Shown piece after piece: positions 17,032 to 25,294 of a DNA stretch of 58,121 nucleotides. The translations under genes were made by a program, and so were the position numbers. Below the pieces are notes generated by a model. The model made no database searches and was not told the origin of the DNA. It worked only from the letters and a program-made list of their open reading frames with translations. Position 1 is the first letter of the stretch, and each line of letters opens with the position of its first letter. The stretch is from the NCBI RefSeq assembly GCF_000426065.1, contig NZ_AUEQ01000020.1, positions 1 through 58,121 on the forward strand, read 5' to 3'. This DNA comes from Mycobacterium sp. URHD0025 (GTDB lineage: Bacteria > Actinomycetota > Actinomycetes > Mycobacteriales > Mycobacteriaceae).

Positions 17032-17805
17032 TCACCAGTCCTGCCAAGCGATGATCGTGTTCAGCGGCGTGTCGATGACGCATTCTCCGCCCACCGCATC
17101 GGAACCGTTGCGTTCCAGACAGTCTGCGATCCGGCTCGTGACGCTGACCGGATCGTCATCGAGGTAGAGCAGGCGGATCCGCAGCCCGCCGGGTGGATCC
17201 GTGGCCTCCGCCGAACGAAGGCCCAACCCGTTGTGCTGGTGGTGATCCAGAGTGAAGGTCCACGCCCCGGCTACCCCGTTGAGTCCCAGTAAGGCCGGAA
17301 TCGCCACCCGGTCCTCCCATTGATGGTGCTCATGGGCATCGGCGCCGTAGGGTTCTGGGAATCGGGTCATGCTCAGGTGCAACCCACGGTTGGGCCGGTA
17401 CGGGATGACACCCGGGGACACCAACGCCGAGGCAGCCGCATAGCCCTTGACCGGCCGGAAGAATGCCAGCACCGTCCGACGCACACCGGGGATCATCGGT
17501 CCCCGGCCCCATTGGAACGAGTCCGCACCGAGTTGCTCCCACTCGCGCACCGATTGCTCGACGGGAGAACGGAACCAGTACATCGCGACATAGTCGGTGT
17601 CGGCCTGTGCGGGTTCGGCGGTGGACACTGCGCGGCACGCCTCCGGGCGGCTCCACCGGTCGCCCCAGGCGATTCCGGGCAACGCGAGATTCTCCGGCCG
17701 ATGATCGAGCTGATGCCATTCGTTGTAGCGCCGGTGTTCCTCTGCCCCTCCGCTGCCGAGAGCGACGAACGAGAAGAACACGAGCGGGCATTCGGTAGCG
17801 GACAT
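17032..17805 (-). CDS. EthD/Dabb-like protein of unknown function
   Basis: This 257-residue soluble protein has no signal peptide. The N-terminal half has an EthD-like pattern (Tyr-Asn-Glu-Trp-His, Asp-His, then Leu-Pro-Gly-Ile and Gly-Asp-Arg-Trp), suggesting a dimeric alpha/beta-barrel fold; the C-terminal half looks like a second, diverged copy. Such barrels act as small catabolic enzymes, lactone isomerases or accessory proteins. It sits between a SnoaL-like protein (9-base gap) and an SDR (stop and start nearly touching), so it belongs to a catabolic operon. I do not recognise a characterised homologue. Confidence 0.55.
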   Translation of the reverse strand: MSATECPLVFFSFVALGSGGAEEHRRYNEWHQLDHRPENLALPGIAWGDRWSRPEACRAVSTAEPAQADTDYVAMYWFRSPVEQSVREWEQLGADSFQWGRGPMIPGVRRTVLAFFRPVKGYAAASALVSPGVIPYRPNRGLHLSMTRFPEPYGADAHEHHQWEDRVAIPALLGLNGVAGAWTFTLDHHQHNGLGLRSAEATDPPGGLRIRLLYLDDDPVSVTSRIADCLERNGSDAVGGECVIDTPLNTIIAWQDW

Positions 17806-17814
17806 GCCGACCTC

Positions 17815-18315
17815 TCAGATCTGCTCGGGAACAGTACTTCCGGACAGGCCCGAGTCGAGCAGCGTGTGCGCGAATGCGTTCCCGTTCAGCAACCGGCTGG
17901 TGCGAGTGGTGATCTGCCATCGCCCGTCGAGGCGAGCCAGTGCGAAATGGTTGGCTGTGGCTCGCCAGACTCGATAACCGGAATCAACGCCGCTGTCGCG
18001 CAGCAGGACCAGTGATTCGCACACGGCGACGGCGGAATCACCGTCGACCGTGACCACCGCGGGCCCGAGAAAGTGACTGCACCCTGTGGCGACCAGATCC
18101 TGATGGCCGGCCGAGCTGACCATCTGGTGCACGCCGTCGCGGCCGGTCATCAGCCAATCCTCGACGTCGTAGGTACCGTCGGTGGCCCACAGTGCGGCGG
18201 CGTTGTCGGCGTTGCCGGCGTCCACCGACGGACCGTATGAGGCAAGCAATTTCGTGATGGCCAGTTCATCCTCGAGGCGTTGCAGACGGGCGAGGATCTG
18301 ATCTTCGGTGCTCAT
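17815..18315 (-). CDS. SnoaL-like (NTF2-fold) protein
   Basis: This 166-residue protein starts with a strong ribosome site (AGGAGG, five bases from the ATG). The N-terminal helix pair, the Asp-Gly-Thr-Tyr strand and the Trp-Arg-Ala-Thr-Ala-Asn-His-Phe motif fit the SnoaL-like/NTF2 domain used by many small hydratases, isomerases and oxygenase partners. It lacks the Asp/Tyr trio of true ketosteroid isomerase that is present in the protein at 24938. It is first in the run SnoaL - EthD-like - SDR. The reaction is unknown. Confidence 0.6.
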   Translation of the reverse strand: MSTEDQILARLQRLEDELAITKLLASYGPSVDAGNADNAAALWATDGTYDVEDWLMTGRDGVHQMVSSAGHQDLVATGCSHFLGPAVVTVDGDSAVAVCESLVLLRDSGVDSGYRVWRATANHFALARLDGRWQITTRTSRLLNGNAFAHTLLDSGLSGSTVPEQI

Positions 18316-18447
18316 TGCTCCTCCTGAATATCACGAAGCCTGGCGACAGACCCAGCGCACCGTCAGTGTGCTCCCGCGATGAGCGCCGCGATCGCCCGAT
18401 GAGTTTCCAGCACCACGCGGCTGCGGTACTTCCGGCGTCAACGGGCA

Positions 18448-20061
18448 CTACAGCGCCTTGCACAGCTCGAAACCCTTGTACCCGGCCGCGGCTGCTTCGT
18501 TGCAGATGTCGAGGTACACCCCGAAGCCGCCGATGAACAGCATGAACACTCGTGGCTTGCCGGGCACGTTGGCCCCCATGTACCAGGAGTTCGCCTTGGT
18601 GAACAGCGTGGCTTCAGCGCGCTGCGCGCACTCGGCAATCCAGCCGTCCACCGCATCGGTCGTCGGTTCCATTGCGGCATAACCATGCTGGTCGAGATAG
18701 GTGATGGCGTCGGCGATCCAGTTCACGTGTGCTTCGGCATGGAGCACCATGTTCGCCAGTACCGCAGGCGCCCCGGGCCCGGACACCAGAAACAGATTGG
18801 GGAAGCCGTCGGTGCCCAACCCCAGATAGGTGCGCGGGCCGGCCGACCAGTCGTCGACCAGCTTTTCGCCACCTCGGCCGACGATGTCGATCTTGGCCAG
18901 GGTTCCGGTCATCGCGTCGAATCCGGTGGCCAGGACCAGCGCGTCGATGGCGTAGTGGCCGTCGGTGGTGTTGATACCCGATTCGTCGATCGACTCGATC
19001 GGCGTCTTGCGGACGCTCACGAGTTCGACGTTGGGGCGATTGAATGTCTGAAAGTAGTTGGTGTCGGTGCAGATCCGCTTGGTGCCGATCGGGTGGTCGT
19101 CGGGGATCAGCACCTCGGCCAGCTCCGGGTCGTCGATGACGGCACGGATCTTGTTCTCGTAGAACTTGCGTGCTTCGTCGTTGGCCTCCAGCGAGACCAT
19201 CTGATCGGCGAAGGTCTTCGAAAACAGCACGCCGCCGAGTTCCCACCGCTTCTCGAACGCCTCGCGCCGCTCCTGCGCCGTGGCTTCCATGGTCAGCTTG
19301 GGATGCGCGACGTGCGGCGACCCGCCACCGCTGCGCCACGACATCCGGCGCCGCTCCGCATAGTTCGCCTTGATGTCGGCGACCTCGGCGGCCGTGAGCG
19401 GGCGGTTGCCGGCCGGCACGCTGTAGTTCGCGGTTCGCTGAAACACATGGAGCTGTTCGGCCTGCTCGGCGATGATCGGAATCGACTGGATCCCTGAAGA
19501 TCCGGTGCCGATCACGGCGACCCGCTTGCCGGTGAAGTCCACACCTTCATGTGGCCAGTGCGCCGTGTGGTAGATCTGTCCGCCGAAGGTATCGAGCCCC
19601 GGAAAGTCGGGAGTCATGGCCGCCGACAGCGGGCCGGTGGCCATGACCACGAACCGCGCATCAATCGTCTCGCCGGTGTCGGTGGTGACTGTCCAGCGCA
19701 GCGTCGCCTCATCGAGCACCGCGGCGGTCACCCTGGTCTCGAAGGTGATGTCGCGGCGCAGGTCGAGCTTGTCGGCGACCCAGTTGATGTACTCGAGGAT
19801 CTCGCCCTGGGTGGCGTACTTCTCCGTCCACGTCCACTCTTGTTGAAGTTCGTCGGAGAACGAGTAGCAGTAATCCACACTCTCGACGTCGCAACGTGCA
19901 CCCGGATAGCGGTTGTAGTACCACGTTCCGCCCACTGCCGGTGCAGCCTCGAAAACTCGCACGGACAGACCTTGTGACCGGAACTTGTGCAGCGCGTACA
20001 GGCCTCCGAAGCCGGCCCCCACCACCACAACATCCAGCACGGGGACATCCACGGCGCTCAT
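18448..20061 (-). CDS. Flavin-dependent Baeyer-Villiger monooxygenase (type I)
   Basis: This 537-residue protein has the two Rossmann motifs of BVMOs (Gly-Ala-Gly-Phe-Gly-Gly at 15-20 and Gly-Thr-Gly-Ser-Ser-Gly at 185-190). Between them is the diagnostic F-x-G-x3-H-x3-W-P signature (Phe159, Gly161, His165, Trp169). Size and layout match the cyclohexanone/steroid-monooxygenase group. BVMOs insert oxygen next to a ketone; in steroid pathways they convert a 20-ketone to a 17-acetate or a 17-ketone to a lactone. The start at 20061 is inferred from the first residues before the Rossmann strand; an in-frame GTG at 20076 is possible. It is divergent from the KshB-like gene. Confidence 0.8.
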   Translation of the reverse strand: MSAVDVPVLDVVVVGAGFGGLYALHKFRSQGLSVRVFEAAPAVGGTWYYNRYPGARCDVESVDYCYSFSDELQQEWTWTEKYATQGEILEYINWVADKLDLRRDITFETRVTAAVLDEATLRWTVTTDTGETIDARFVVMATGPLSAAMTPDFPGLDTFGGQIYHTAHWPHEGVDFTGKRVAVIGTGSSGIQSIPIIAEQAEQLHVFQRTANYSVPAGNRPLTAAEVADIKANYAERRRMSWRSGGGSPHVAHPKLTMEATAQERREAFEKRWELGGVLFSKTFADQMVSLEANDEARKFYENKIRAVIDDPELAEVLIPDDHPIGTKRICTDTNYFQTFNRPNVELVSVRKTPIESIDESGINTTDGHYAIDALVLATGFDAMTGTLAKIDIVGRGGEKLVDDWSAGPRTYLGLGTDGFPNLFLVSGPGAPAVLANMVLHAEAHVNWIADAITYLDQHGYAAMEPTTDAVDGWIAECAQRAEATLFTKANSWYMGANVPGKPRVFMLFIGGFGVYLDICNEAAAAGYKGFELCKAL

Positions 20062-20207
20062 TGATCCACTGCTCACCAGGCGTACGGTAGGTGCTCGCCG
20101 AGTCGCGTACCGCCCACGTTCCCGGTGACCGGGCGCCCCGGCCCCGCGTCCCGTCCACCGGAACTGACGGGTGCCGCCGCCGCCTGCTCCCATCACAATC
20201 TCCGTCC

Positions 20208-21266
20208 ATGACCGATGCGAGCATCCAGACCAGGCGCAGCGTGCTCGTCACGGTGGCCGAGGTCATCGAGGAGAGTCCTGACGCGCGCTCGCTGGTCTTC
20301 ACCATTCCCGAGGATCAGCGCGAGCGGTTCGAATATCGCCCCGGCCAGTTCTTGACGGTGCGGGTGCCCAGCGATCTGACCGGTTCGGTGGCCCGGTGCT
20401 ACTCGCTGGCCAGCTCACCGCATACCGACCCGGCGCCCAAGGTGACAGTCAAGCGAACCGTCGACGGCTACGGGTCGAATTGGTTGTGCGACAACATCAC
20501 TGCGGGCGACACCATCGAGGTCCTGCCCCCATCCGGGGTGTTCACACCCACCGACCTGGACGCCGACTTTCTCCTGTGGGCGGCGGGCAGCGGTATCACG
20601 CCGGTGATGTCGATCCTGAAATCGGTGTTGGCAGCCGGCACCGGACGGGTGGTCCTGTGCTACGCCAACCGCGACGAGCGGTCGGTGATCTTCGCCGGCG
20701 AACTCCGAGAACTCGCCGCACGCCATGCGGGCCGGCTGACCGTGCTGCACTGGCTGGAATCGATCCAGGGTCTGCCGACTCGGGCGCAGTTGAGCGGCTT
20801 CACCCAGACCGTTTTCCCTGGCCCGGCAGGCTTCGAATCGTTCATCTGCGGGCCGGCACCGTTCATGGCCGTCATCAAGGAGACCTTGGCCGGGGCCGGG
20901 GTGCCGCATGAGCGGATCCATCTCGAGGTGTTTCAGTCGCTGGCCGGTGATCCTTTCGACGACGGTCCGTCAACGGCAATCGATTCCGACGGCGATGCCG
21001 CCGATGTGCGGGTCGACCTGGATGGCACCAGTCACCGGTTGCGGTGGCCCCGTGCCGCGACGCTGGTGGACGTACTGGTCGCCGCGGGCGTCGACGTGCC
21101 CTACTCGTGCAAGGAGGGCCAGTGCGGATCGTGTGCGGCCACGGTCGTTTCCGGTGAGGTGGACATGGCCACCTGCGACATTCTCGAGCCCGAGGATCGC
21201 TCCGACGGGGTGATCCTCGGCTGCCAGGCCACCCCGGTCTCCGATGACATCCACATCGAGTTCTGA
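20208..21266 (+). CDS. kshB: Ferredoxin-NAD(P)H reductase, KshB-like 3-ketosteroid 9-alpha-hydroxylase reductase
   Basis: This 352-residue three-domain reductase has FAD binding (Arg-Cys-Tyr-Ser at 63-66), NAD binding (Gly-Ser-Gly-Ile-Thr-Pro at 127-132 and Cys-Gly-Pro-Ala-Pro-Phe at 214-219) and a C-terminal plant-type [2Fe-2S] domain with Cys301, Cys306, Cys309 and Cys339. Domain order and length match KshB, the electron donor of the Rieske oxygenase KshA that 9-alpha-hydroxylates 3-ketosteroids. A KshA homologue is encoded at 51445. The frame extends upstream, but the ATG at 20208 begins the first beta strand. Other Rieske or hydroxylase partners cannot be excluded. Confidence 0.78.
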   Translation: MTDASIQTRRSVLVTVAEVIEESPDARSLVFTIPEDQRERFEYRPGQFLTVRVPSDLTGSVARCYSLASSPHTDPAPKVTVKRTVDGYGSNWLCDNITAGDTIEVLPPSGVFTPTDLDADFLLWAAGSGITPVMSILKSVLAAGTGRVVLCYANRDERSVIFAGELRELAARHAGRLTVLHWLESIQGLPTRAQLSGFTQTVFPGPAGFESFICGPAPFMAVIKETLAGAGVPHERIHLEVFQSLAGDPFDDGPSTAIDSDGDAADVRVDLDGTSHRLRWPRAATLVDVLVAAGVDVPYSCKEGQCGSCAATVVSGEVDMATCDILEPEDRSDGVILGCQATPVSDDIHIEF

Positions 21267-21365
21267 GCCGGGTGCGTCCGACAGATTTCCACTGACCGGG
21301 ATTCGCCTCCGCCGCGGGCATCAAAGCGGTACACCATCAGTGGCAGCCCTCGACGATAGGACCAA

Positions 21366-22550
21366 ATGATGACTGAGCGGGTAATCGACCGAGTGCGCGA
21401 CATCGCCGAACAGCTGCGCACCCAGGGCCCCGAAGCCGAGAAGAACGGCAAGCTCACCGACGAGACGGTCAAGCTGATGAAGTCAGCGGGCAATATCCGC
21501 CTGCTGCAGCCAAAGGCACACGGCGGCTTGGAGGTCCATCCGCGCGAGTTCGCCGAAACCGTGATGGCGACCGCCGCGCTCGACCCGTCGGCCGGCTGGA
21601 TCAACGGCGTGGTCGGCGTGCACCCCTATCAGTTGGCCTATGCCGACCCGCGGGTCGCCGCAGAGATCTGGGCCGACGACGTCGACACCTGGGTCGCTTC
21701 CCCCTACGCACCCCAGGGTGTGGCCAAGCCGGTCGACGGCGGCTACATCTTCAACGGCCGCTGGCAGTTCAGCTCGGGCACCGACCATTGCGACTGGATC
21801 TTCCTGGGAGCGATGCTCGGAGACGCGGATGGCAAACCGATCATGCCGCCGCAGATGCTGCACATGATCCTGCCGCGCAAGGACTACGAGATCGTGGAGG
21901 ACTCGTGGAATGTCGTGGGCCTGCGCGGAACCGGGTCCAAGGACGTCATCGTCAAGGACGCGTTCGTGCCGTCGTACCGGACGATGGACGCGATGAAGGT
22001 CATGGACGGTACGGCTCAGCGCGAGGCCGGGATGACCGAGACGCTGTACCTGATGCCGTGGTCGACGATGTTCCCGCTCGGCATCAGCTCGGCGACCATC
22101 GGCATCGCCGAGGGTGCGCTGGGTGCCGCGCTCGACTACCAGCGTGAGCGCGTGAACTCGAGCGGCGTGGCGATCAAGGACGACCCCTACGTCATGTACG
22201 CGATCGGCGAGGCCGCCGCAGACATCAACGCCGCGCGCCAGGAGTTGCTGGCCAACGTCGACCGCGTCTACGACATCGTGGACTCGGGCAAAGAGGTTTC
22301 CTTCGAAGACCGGGCCGCTGGCCGGCGTACCCAGGTGCGTGCCGTGTGGCGTGCGGTGTCAGCGGTCGACGAGATCTTCGCCCGCTGCGGCGGCAACGCC
22401 GCCCGGATGGACAAACCGCTGCAACGGTATTGGCGCGATGTTCACGTCGGCCAGGCACATGCCATCCACGTCCCGGGCACGGTCTTCCACGCATCGGCTC
22501 TGAGTTCGCTCGGTGTGGATCCGCAGGGCCCGCTGCGGGCGATGATCTGA
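21366..22550 (+). CDS. hsaA: Flavin-dependent phenolic-steroid hydroxylase, HsaA-like
   Basis: This 394-residue protein has the acyl-CoA-dehydrogenase fold used by two-component flavin monooxygenases. It resembles HsaA, which 4-hydroxylates 3-HSA, the aromatised A-ring seco-steroid. Shared features recalled from HsaA are the length, the Ser-Ser-Gly-x-Asp-His stretch, Val-Val-Gly-Leu-Arg-Gly-Thr-Gly-Ser and a C-terminal Trp-Arg-Asp-x-His. Two ATG codons in tandem (21366, 21369) can start it. It needs reduced flavin from an HsaB-type reductase; the only candidate is 33 kb away at 55212. It heads a three-gene run with an HsaC-like dioxygenase 13 bases downstream. Confidence 0.82.
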   Translation: MMTERVIDRVRDIAEQLRTQGPEAEKNGKLTDETVKLMKSAGNIRLLQPKAHGGLEVHPREFAETVMATAALDPSAGWINGVVGVHPYQLAYADPRVAAEIWADDVDTWVASPYAPQGVAKPVDGGYIFNGRWQFSSGTDHCDWIFLGAMLGDADGKPIMPPQMLHMILPRKDYEIVEDSWNVVGLRGTGSKDVIVKDAFVPSYRTMDAMKVMDGTAQREAGMTETLYLMPWSTMFPLGISSATIGIAEGALGAALDYQRERVNSSGVAIKDDPYVMYAIGEAAADINAARQELLANVDRVYDIVDSGKEVSFEDRAAGRRTQVRAVWRAVSAVDEIFARCGGNAARMDKPLQRYWRDVHVGQAHAIHVPGTVFHASALSSLGVDPQGPLRAMI

Positions 22551-22563
22551 GAGGACACCACAC

Positions 22564-23472
22564 ATGGGATTGATCAAGAGCCTGGGCTACGTCACCGTCG
22601 CCACCTCCGACATCGAACGCTGGCGGCACTTCGCGTTCGACGTGCTCGGCTTCGCGCAGGGCAGCGGAACCGACGACACCGCGTTGTATCTGCGGATGGA
22701 CGAGCGTGCCGCCCGCATCATCGTGGTACCAGGAGATGTCGACAAGATCATCACCGTCGGCTGGGAGGTGCGTGACCACGCCGACCTGGAGCAGGTGAAG
22801 GCCGCGCTGGATACGGCCGGGGTGCCGTTCAAACAGCTGTCACTCGAAGAGGCGGATGCCCGCCGGGTCGAGGAGGCCATCGCCTTCGACGACCCCGCCG
22901 GCACCTCGCTGGAGGTGTTCCACGGCGCGGTCCTCGACCACTCCCCCGTCGTCACACCGCACGGCGCGAAGTTCGTGACCGGCGAGCAGGGTTTGGGCCA
23001 CGTGGTGCTGCCTGCGCTCGACGTCAACGGCCTTTTCGAGTTCTACACCGAGGTATTGGATTTCAAGTCGCGCGGCGCATTCCGGGTCCCGGCACCACCG
23101 GAGTTCGGCCCGATCCGGGTGCGGTTCATGGGCGTCAACCAGCGTCACCACAGCCTCGCGATCTGCCCCGCGCAGACGCTTCGCGATCCCGGCCTCATCC
23201 ATCTGATGGTGGAGGTCGACACCCTCGATGCGGTCGGACAGGCCCTCGACCGGGTGAACGCCGAAGGCTTCCAACTGTCTTCCACGCTGGGCAGGCACAC
23301 CAACGACAAGATGGTGTCCTTCTACGTACGCACCCCGGGCGACTGGGATATCGAGTTCGGCACCGAGGGTATGCGCGTCGACGAAACCTACTACATCGCT
23401 GAGGAAATCACCGCCGACAGCTACTGGGGACACCAGTGGGTCTCGGACCTTCCGGCGGCGATGCGTCCATGA
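22564..23472 (+). CDS. hsaC: Extradiol ring-cleavage dioxygenase, HsaC-like
   Basis: This 302-residue two-module VOC-fold dioxygenase has the Fe(II) ligands His146 (Gly-Leu-Gly-His), His213 (Leu-Ile-His-Leu-Met-Val-Glu) and Glu264 (Asp-Ile-Glu-Phe-Gly), with the acid/base His195/196 and Tyr254 also present. Gly-Glu-Gln-Gly-x-Gly-His, Arg-His-His-Ser-Leu-Ala and Thr-Leu-Gly-Arg-His-x-Asn-Asp match HsaC as I recall it. The expected reaction is meta-cleavage of the catechol ring A of the seco-steroid, feeding the HsaD-like hydrolase at 13664. Its stop overlaps the next start by four bases, and it follows hsaA by 13 bases. Confidence 0.85.
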   Translation: MGLIKSLGYVTVATSDIERWRHFAFDVLGFAQGSGTDDTALYLRMDERAARIIVVPGDVDKIITVGWEVRDHADLEQVKAALDTAGVPFKQLSLEEADARRVEEAIAFDDPAGTSLEVFHGAVLDHSPVVTPHGAKFVTGEQGLGHVVLPALDVNGLFEFYTEVLDFKSRGAFRVPAPPEFGPIRVRFMGVNQRHHSLAICPAQTLRDPGLIHLMVEVDTLDAVGQALDRVNAEGFQLSSTLGRHTNDKMVSFYVRTPGDWDIEFGTEGMRVDETYYIAEEITADSYWGHQWVSDLPAAMRP

Positions 23473-24935
23473 CGGCGGACAACGATATTCGTCCGATTCC
23501 GGTCAGCGCGATCACCGAGTGGGCCGACGAGGCCGATGTGGTGATCGCCGGCTATGGCGTCGCCGGTGCGGCTGCCGCAGTGGAGGCCACGCGTGCAGGG
23601 GCCGACGTGCTGGTGCTGGAACGCACCGGGTCATGGGGTGGGGCCGCGTCGATGGCGGGCGGCTTTATCTACCTCGGCGGTGGCACCGAGATCCAAAAGG
23701 CGTGCGGTTTCGAGGATTCGGTGGACAACATGGCCGCTTTTCTCAACGCGGCCATGGGTCCCGCCGCTGATGCCGCGCGCATCGCCGATTACTGCGAGGG
23801 CAGCGTCGCGCATTTCGACTGGCTGGTGGGCTGCGGAGTTCCGTTCAAGGCCGAGTTCTTCGGCGAGCCCGGTTGGGAGCCGATGGGCGATCAGGGACTG
23901 ATGTACAGCGGCGGCGAGAATTCCTACCCGTTCAACACCATCGCCACCCCGGCCCCACGTGGGCACGTGCCGCAGATGCAGAACAAGAAGCAGGGCGAGT
24001 CCAGCGCGGGTTTCATGCTGATGAAGGGACTCGTCGACACCGCGACCGCCGCCGGAGCACGCGCCCTGTACGACGTGCGTGTGCAATCGCTGATCGTGGA
24101 GTCCGACGGCCGCGTCGTCGGTATCCGGACCCGGCGCTACGGCACCACGATGGACATTCGGGCGCGGCGGGCAGTGGTCCTGGCCACGGGCAGTTTCGCC
24201 TACAACGAATCCATGGTCGCCCGGTACGCCCCGCGCATCGCCGGTCGTCCCGCCGCGTCGATCGAGCAGCACGACGGACAGGCCATCCGGATGGCGCAAG
24301 CGCTCGGTGCCGATCTCGCACACATGGATGCCACCGAGGTGGCCCTGTTCATCGACCCTCAGCAGTTGGTGCGCGGAATCCTGGTGAATGAACGTGGTCA
24401 GCGCTATGTCGCCGAGGACACCTACCCCGGCCGAGCCGGTCAGCTGACGCTGTACCACCAGAACAACACTGCGTACCTGATCATCGACGGCGACGCACAG
24501 GAGGAGGCGATGGCCTCGCTGACGCCCCAGCTGATGATGCGGCCCCCGACGTGGGTCTGCGAGACCGTCGCTGACCTGGAGGCTGAGATCGGATTACCCA
24601 CCGGCTCACTGCAATCGACGATCGCTGCGTACAACGACGGCGCCGCTCGGGGTGAAGATCCACTGCTGCACAAGAAGCCGCAGTGGCTGAAGCCGATCAA
24701 AGGTCCGGTAGGCGCCATCGATCTGCGCGAATCCACCGGCGGCTTCACTCTCGGCGGCCTGCACACCACGCTCGACGCCGAGGTGCTGCACGTCAGCGGC
24801 GAGCCGATCCCCGGGCTCTTTGCCGCCGGGCGCTGCACCGCCGGCCTGGCAGCGTGGGGTTACGCCAGCGGCGTGTCACTCGGCGACGGCAGCTTCTACG
24901 GTCGCCGTGCGGGTGGTGCCGCCGCACGAGCCTGA
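23469..24935 (+). CDS. FAD-dependent ketosteroid dehydrogenase, delta4-(5-alpha)-KSTD (Kst4D)-like
   Basis: This 488-residue flavoprotein of the KstD/fumarate-reductase family has a Gly-Tyr-Gly-Val-Ala-Gly dinucleotide motif (28-33) and Gly-Gly-Ala-Ala-Ser-Met-Ala-Gly-Gly in the FAD region. Its length and three residues, Tyr319, Tyr465 and Ser467 (in Trp-Gly-Tyr-Ala-Ser-Gly), fall where Rhodococcus delta4-(5-alpha)-ketosteroid dehydrogenase has its described active-site Tyr319/Tyr466/Ser468, rather than the KstD1 pattern. The expected reaction is introduction of the 4,5 double bond into 5-alpha-3-ketosteroids. The start overlaps the hsaC stop by four bases. The residue match is by memory and position; alignment would settle it. 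Confidence 0.72.
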   Translation: MTADNDIRPIPVSAITEWADEADVVIAGYGVAGAAAAVEATRAGADVLVLERTGSWGGAASMAGGFIYLGGGTEIQKACGFEDSVDNMAAFLNAAMGPAADAARIADYCEGSVAHFDWLVGCGVPFKAEFFGEPGWEPMGDQGLMYSGGENSYPFNTIATPAPRGHVPQMQNKKQGESSAGFMLMKGLVDTATAAGARALYDVRVQSLIVESDGRVVGIRTRRYGTTMDIRARRAVVLATGSFAYNESMVARYAPRIAGRPAASIEQHDGQAIRMAQALGADLAHMDATEVALFIDPQQLVRGILVNERGQRYVAEDTYPGRAGQLTLYHQNNTAYLIIDGDAQEEAMASLTPQLMMRPPTWVCETVADLEAEIGLPTGSLQSTIAAYNDGAARGEDPLLHKKPQWLKPIKGPVGAIDLRESTGGFTLGGLHTTLDAEVLHVSGEPIPGLFAAGRCTAGLAAWGYASGVSLGDGSFYGRRAGGAAARA

Positions 24936-24937
24936 CG

Positions 24938-25294
24938 CTATGACTCGGCAAGGTCCTCAGGCGCGAAATAGCTTCGCACAGAGGTGATCTTACCGTTGGC
25001 GTCGAACGTCATCGTATCGATCGGTTGCAGGCACATCGAGGTATCACCGACCTTGAAGGTGATGGTGAACGAGAACGCCGCCTCGTTCCCGACGACACGG
25101 AGCAGGACTAGTTCCGTTTGCCGGTCCATTGCCTCCAAGGTGGAGAAGAATTCGTGGATCTGCTCCCGGCCGGTGCGGACAGCACTCCCGACCGGGTCCT
25201 CCACGGTCGCGTTCTCGGAAAACAGTTCCAGGAGATCATCTGCGCTACCGGTCGCGAGGAGCGAGACATAGCGTCGAATCACATCGGCGATCAT
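24938..25294 (-). CDS. ksi: Ketosteroid isomerase (steroid delta5-delta4 isomerase)
   Basis: This 118-residue NTF2-fold protein matches bacterial KSI closely: Tyr9 in Arg-Arg-Tyr-Val, Asp33 in Thr-Val-Glu-Asp-Pro-Val-Gly-Ser, and Asp93 in Pro-Ile-Asp. These are the equivalents of Tyr14, Asp38 and Asp99 of the Comamonas enzyme, so the full catalytic set is present. The reaction moves the double bond of 3-keto-delta5 steroids to delta4. The ATG at 25294 overlaps the alcohol dehydrogenase stop (ATGA), coupling oxidation of the 3-hydroxyl to isomerisation. Among the window's four NTF2-like proteins this is the only one with the KSI trio. Confidence 0.85.
   Translation of the reverse strand: MIADVIRRYVSLLATGSADDLLELFSENATVEDPVGSAVRTGREQIHEFFSTLEAMDRQTELVLLRVVGNEAAFSFTITFKVGDTSMCLQPIDTMTFDANGKITSVRSYFAPEDLAES

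Noticed and set aside
17815..18315. A second ketosteroid isomerase
   Set aside because: Same fold, but the Tyr/Asp/Asp catalytic set seen at 24938 is missing.
20062..20207. Weak GGTA...TACC repeats between the BVMO and kshB
   Set aside because: Short and GC-driven; no consistent dyad and not matched elsewhere.
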